Positions 63,388-64,000 of a stretch of 64,000 bases of DNA are shown here, piece by piece. Origin of the DNA: Streptomyces sp. RPT161 (GTDB taxonomy: Bacteria; Actinomycetota; Actinomycetes; Streptomycetales; Streptomycetaceae); contig NZ_JAPZVN010000009.1 in the NCBI RefSeq assembly GCF_027533845.1, positions 186,001 through 250,000 on the forward strand, read 5' to 3'. Position numbers and translations under genes: made by a program. Under the pieces are notes generated by a model. The model worked only from the letters and a program-made list of their open reading frames with translations. It was not told the DNA's origin and ran no database searches. The first letter of the stretch is position 1. Every line of letters starts with the position of its first letter.

Positions 63388-63783
63388 TCAGAGTTGCATT
63401 CCGCTGGCCCGCACAATGGCCTCGACCTCGCGCCGGTCCCGGTCGCGTTCGGCCAGCGCCAGCAGCCCGCTCGGCGGCCCCTCGAAGCCGCCAGCAGGGC
63501 TGGCACCAGCCGAATCGGCCACGTCGACGACCATGCGCATGCCGTGTGACCCCAGCAGGTCCATCAAGGTTTCCAATTCCCGGCCCAACTCGTTGGTGAA
63601 CAGCTTCCGATCGCTCGGCCCGAAGGGAATATCGACACTCCGTGAATGATGCACCAAAGCTTGATTCACGCCATGCAGGATGCGTAGCAGCAGTGCGAAC
63701 GACTCTTTGTCCAAACGAAGCCCGAGTTCGGCGAGATGGCGTGCGAACCGCTCGGTGCGCGCCAAGAAGTCCTGATCGCTCAT
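63388..63783 (-). CDS. Small helical protein of unknown function
   Basis: 131 residues from ATG at 63783, preceded by GGAGG. The chain is mostly helical (FARHLAELGLRLDKESFALLLRILHGVNQALVHH), with an amphipathic middle and no cysteine, metal or nucleotide motif. No family was recognised. It is convergent with the ALDH7 gene and divergent from the gene starting at 63992. Confidence 0.55.
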   Translation of the reverse strand: MSDQDFLARTERFARHLAELGLRLDKESFALLLRILHGVNQALVHHSRSVDIPFGPSDRKLFTNELGRELETLMDLLGSHGMRMVVDVADSAGASPAGGFEGPPSGLLALAERDRDRREVEAIVRASGMQL

Positions 63784-63991
63784 GGCATCATCCTCCCGGA
63801 TCACACCGGGCAGATGTGCCCGATTCCCTAAATTAGGATCAATCGGCGGCCTCCTGGGCTGTGCGCGGGCGCGCCTGACGGACGACAACGTTGTTCATCT
63901 GTGCGCGCCACGCGGTCTCCGGACCCCGGTCGCTCCCTCCAGGTTGGCGTGGTACCGTCCCCCGTCTCGTGAGCGGCCAAGGAGGGGCGGC

Positions 63992-64000
63992 ATGCGCCGG
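63992..64000 (+). CDS. First three codons of a gene leaving the window
   Basis: ATG at 63992 is preceded by GGAGGGGCGGC at suitable distance, and only MRR is visible. Bases 63784-63991 before it hold the divergent promoter region of this gene and the small gene at 63388-63783. Confidence 0.45.

Overview
The window looks like chromosome from a high-GC actinomycete, most probably a streptomycete or close relative. The support is a third-position GC bias in almost every gene, frequent GTG/TTG starts, AGGAGG-type ribosome sites, and a characteristic gene set: an Lsr2 nucleoid protein, SpoIIE-type phosphatases, a very long CtpI-like P-type ATPase, a tgmAB ATP-grasp RiPP locus, a fused CobIJ and a fused AccDA. 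No tRNA, rRNA, CRISPR array, transposase or prophage was recognised. No in-frame TTA codon was seen in the genes scanned by eye.

Layout. 1-7.3 kb: the tail of a probable MerR regulator, a 1,531-residue cation P-type ATPase, two small unknown proteins that flank an AT-richer regulatory gap, a small ABM-family monooxygenase and an Asp/Glu-racemase-family protein. 7.3-9.6 kb: a graspetide (omega-ester RiPP) locus with precursor tgmA, ATP-grasp ligase tgmB, an upstream gene of resolvase-like fold lacking the catalytic serine, and a possible 39-residue ORF. 9.6-25.6 kb: mixed envelope and signalling genes (VWA protein pair, Tat-exported phospholipase C, PIG-V-like mannosyltransferase, SDR, methyltransferases, a large PAS/GAF/SpoIIE phosphatase, a SpoIIE-MASE1 pair, LysE exporter, PfpI protein and a secreted YWGGGWGGG-repeat protein). 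25.9-28.7 kb: a zinc-ribbon protein, a secreted phospholipase D and a decayed Lrp/AsnC fragment.

28.7-38.8 kb is a cobalamin block: cobM, cbiD, cobK, cobIJ, cobH, cobG and, behind a cobalamin riboswitch, cobN. Minus-strand cobG-cobH-cobIJ are joined by 4-base GTGA overlaps. The set mixes the O2-dependent route (CobG, CobN) with the anaerobic-type C1 methyltransferase CbiD. 38.9-43.4 kb: an orphan metal-binding lipoprotein, a Met/His-rich membrane protein, an ECF sigma factor of SigC type, a Tpt1/KptA RNA 2'-phosphotransferase and small unknowns. 43.4-51.5 kb: dihydrolipoamide dehydrogenase, a DoxX-like protein and an acetyl-CoA carboxylase operon (accDA-accB-accC), divergent from a P450-cupin pair.

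51.6-58.5 kb is a patchy stretch. It has a divergent ArsR / ArsC-like pair with a tandem palindromic operator and apparently leaderless starts, an FMN hydroxyacid oxidase, an esterase-family protein whose nucleophile serine is alanine, Lsr2, and several decayed genes (HisC-like, FAD monooxygenase, aldehyde dehydrogenase). 58.6-63.4 kb holds an operon of a short-type transketolase, a DAO-type FAD oxidase and an ALDH7-type dehydrogenase, which would fit pipecolate/lysine-type catabolism. The window ends in a small unknown gene and the first codons of another.
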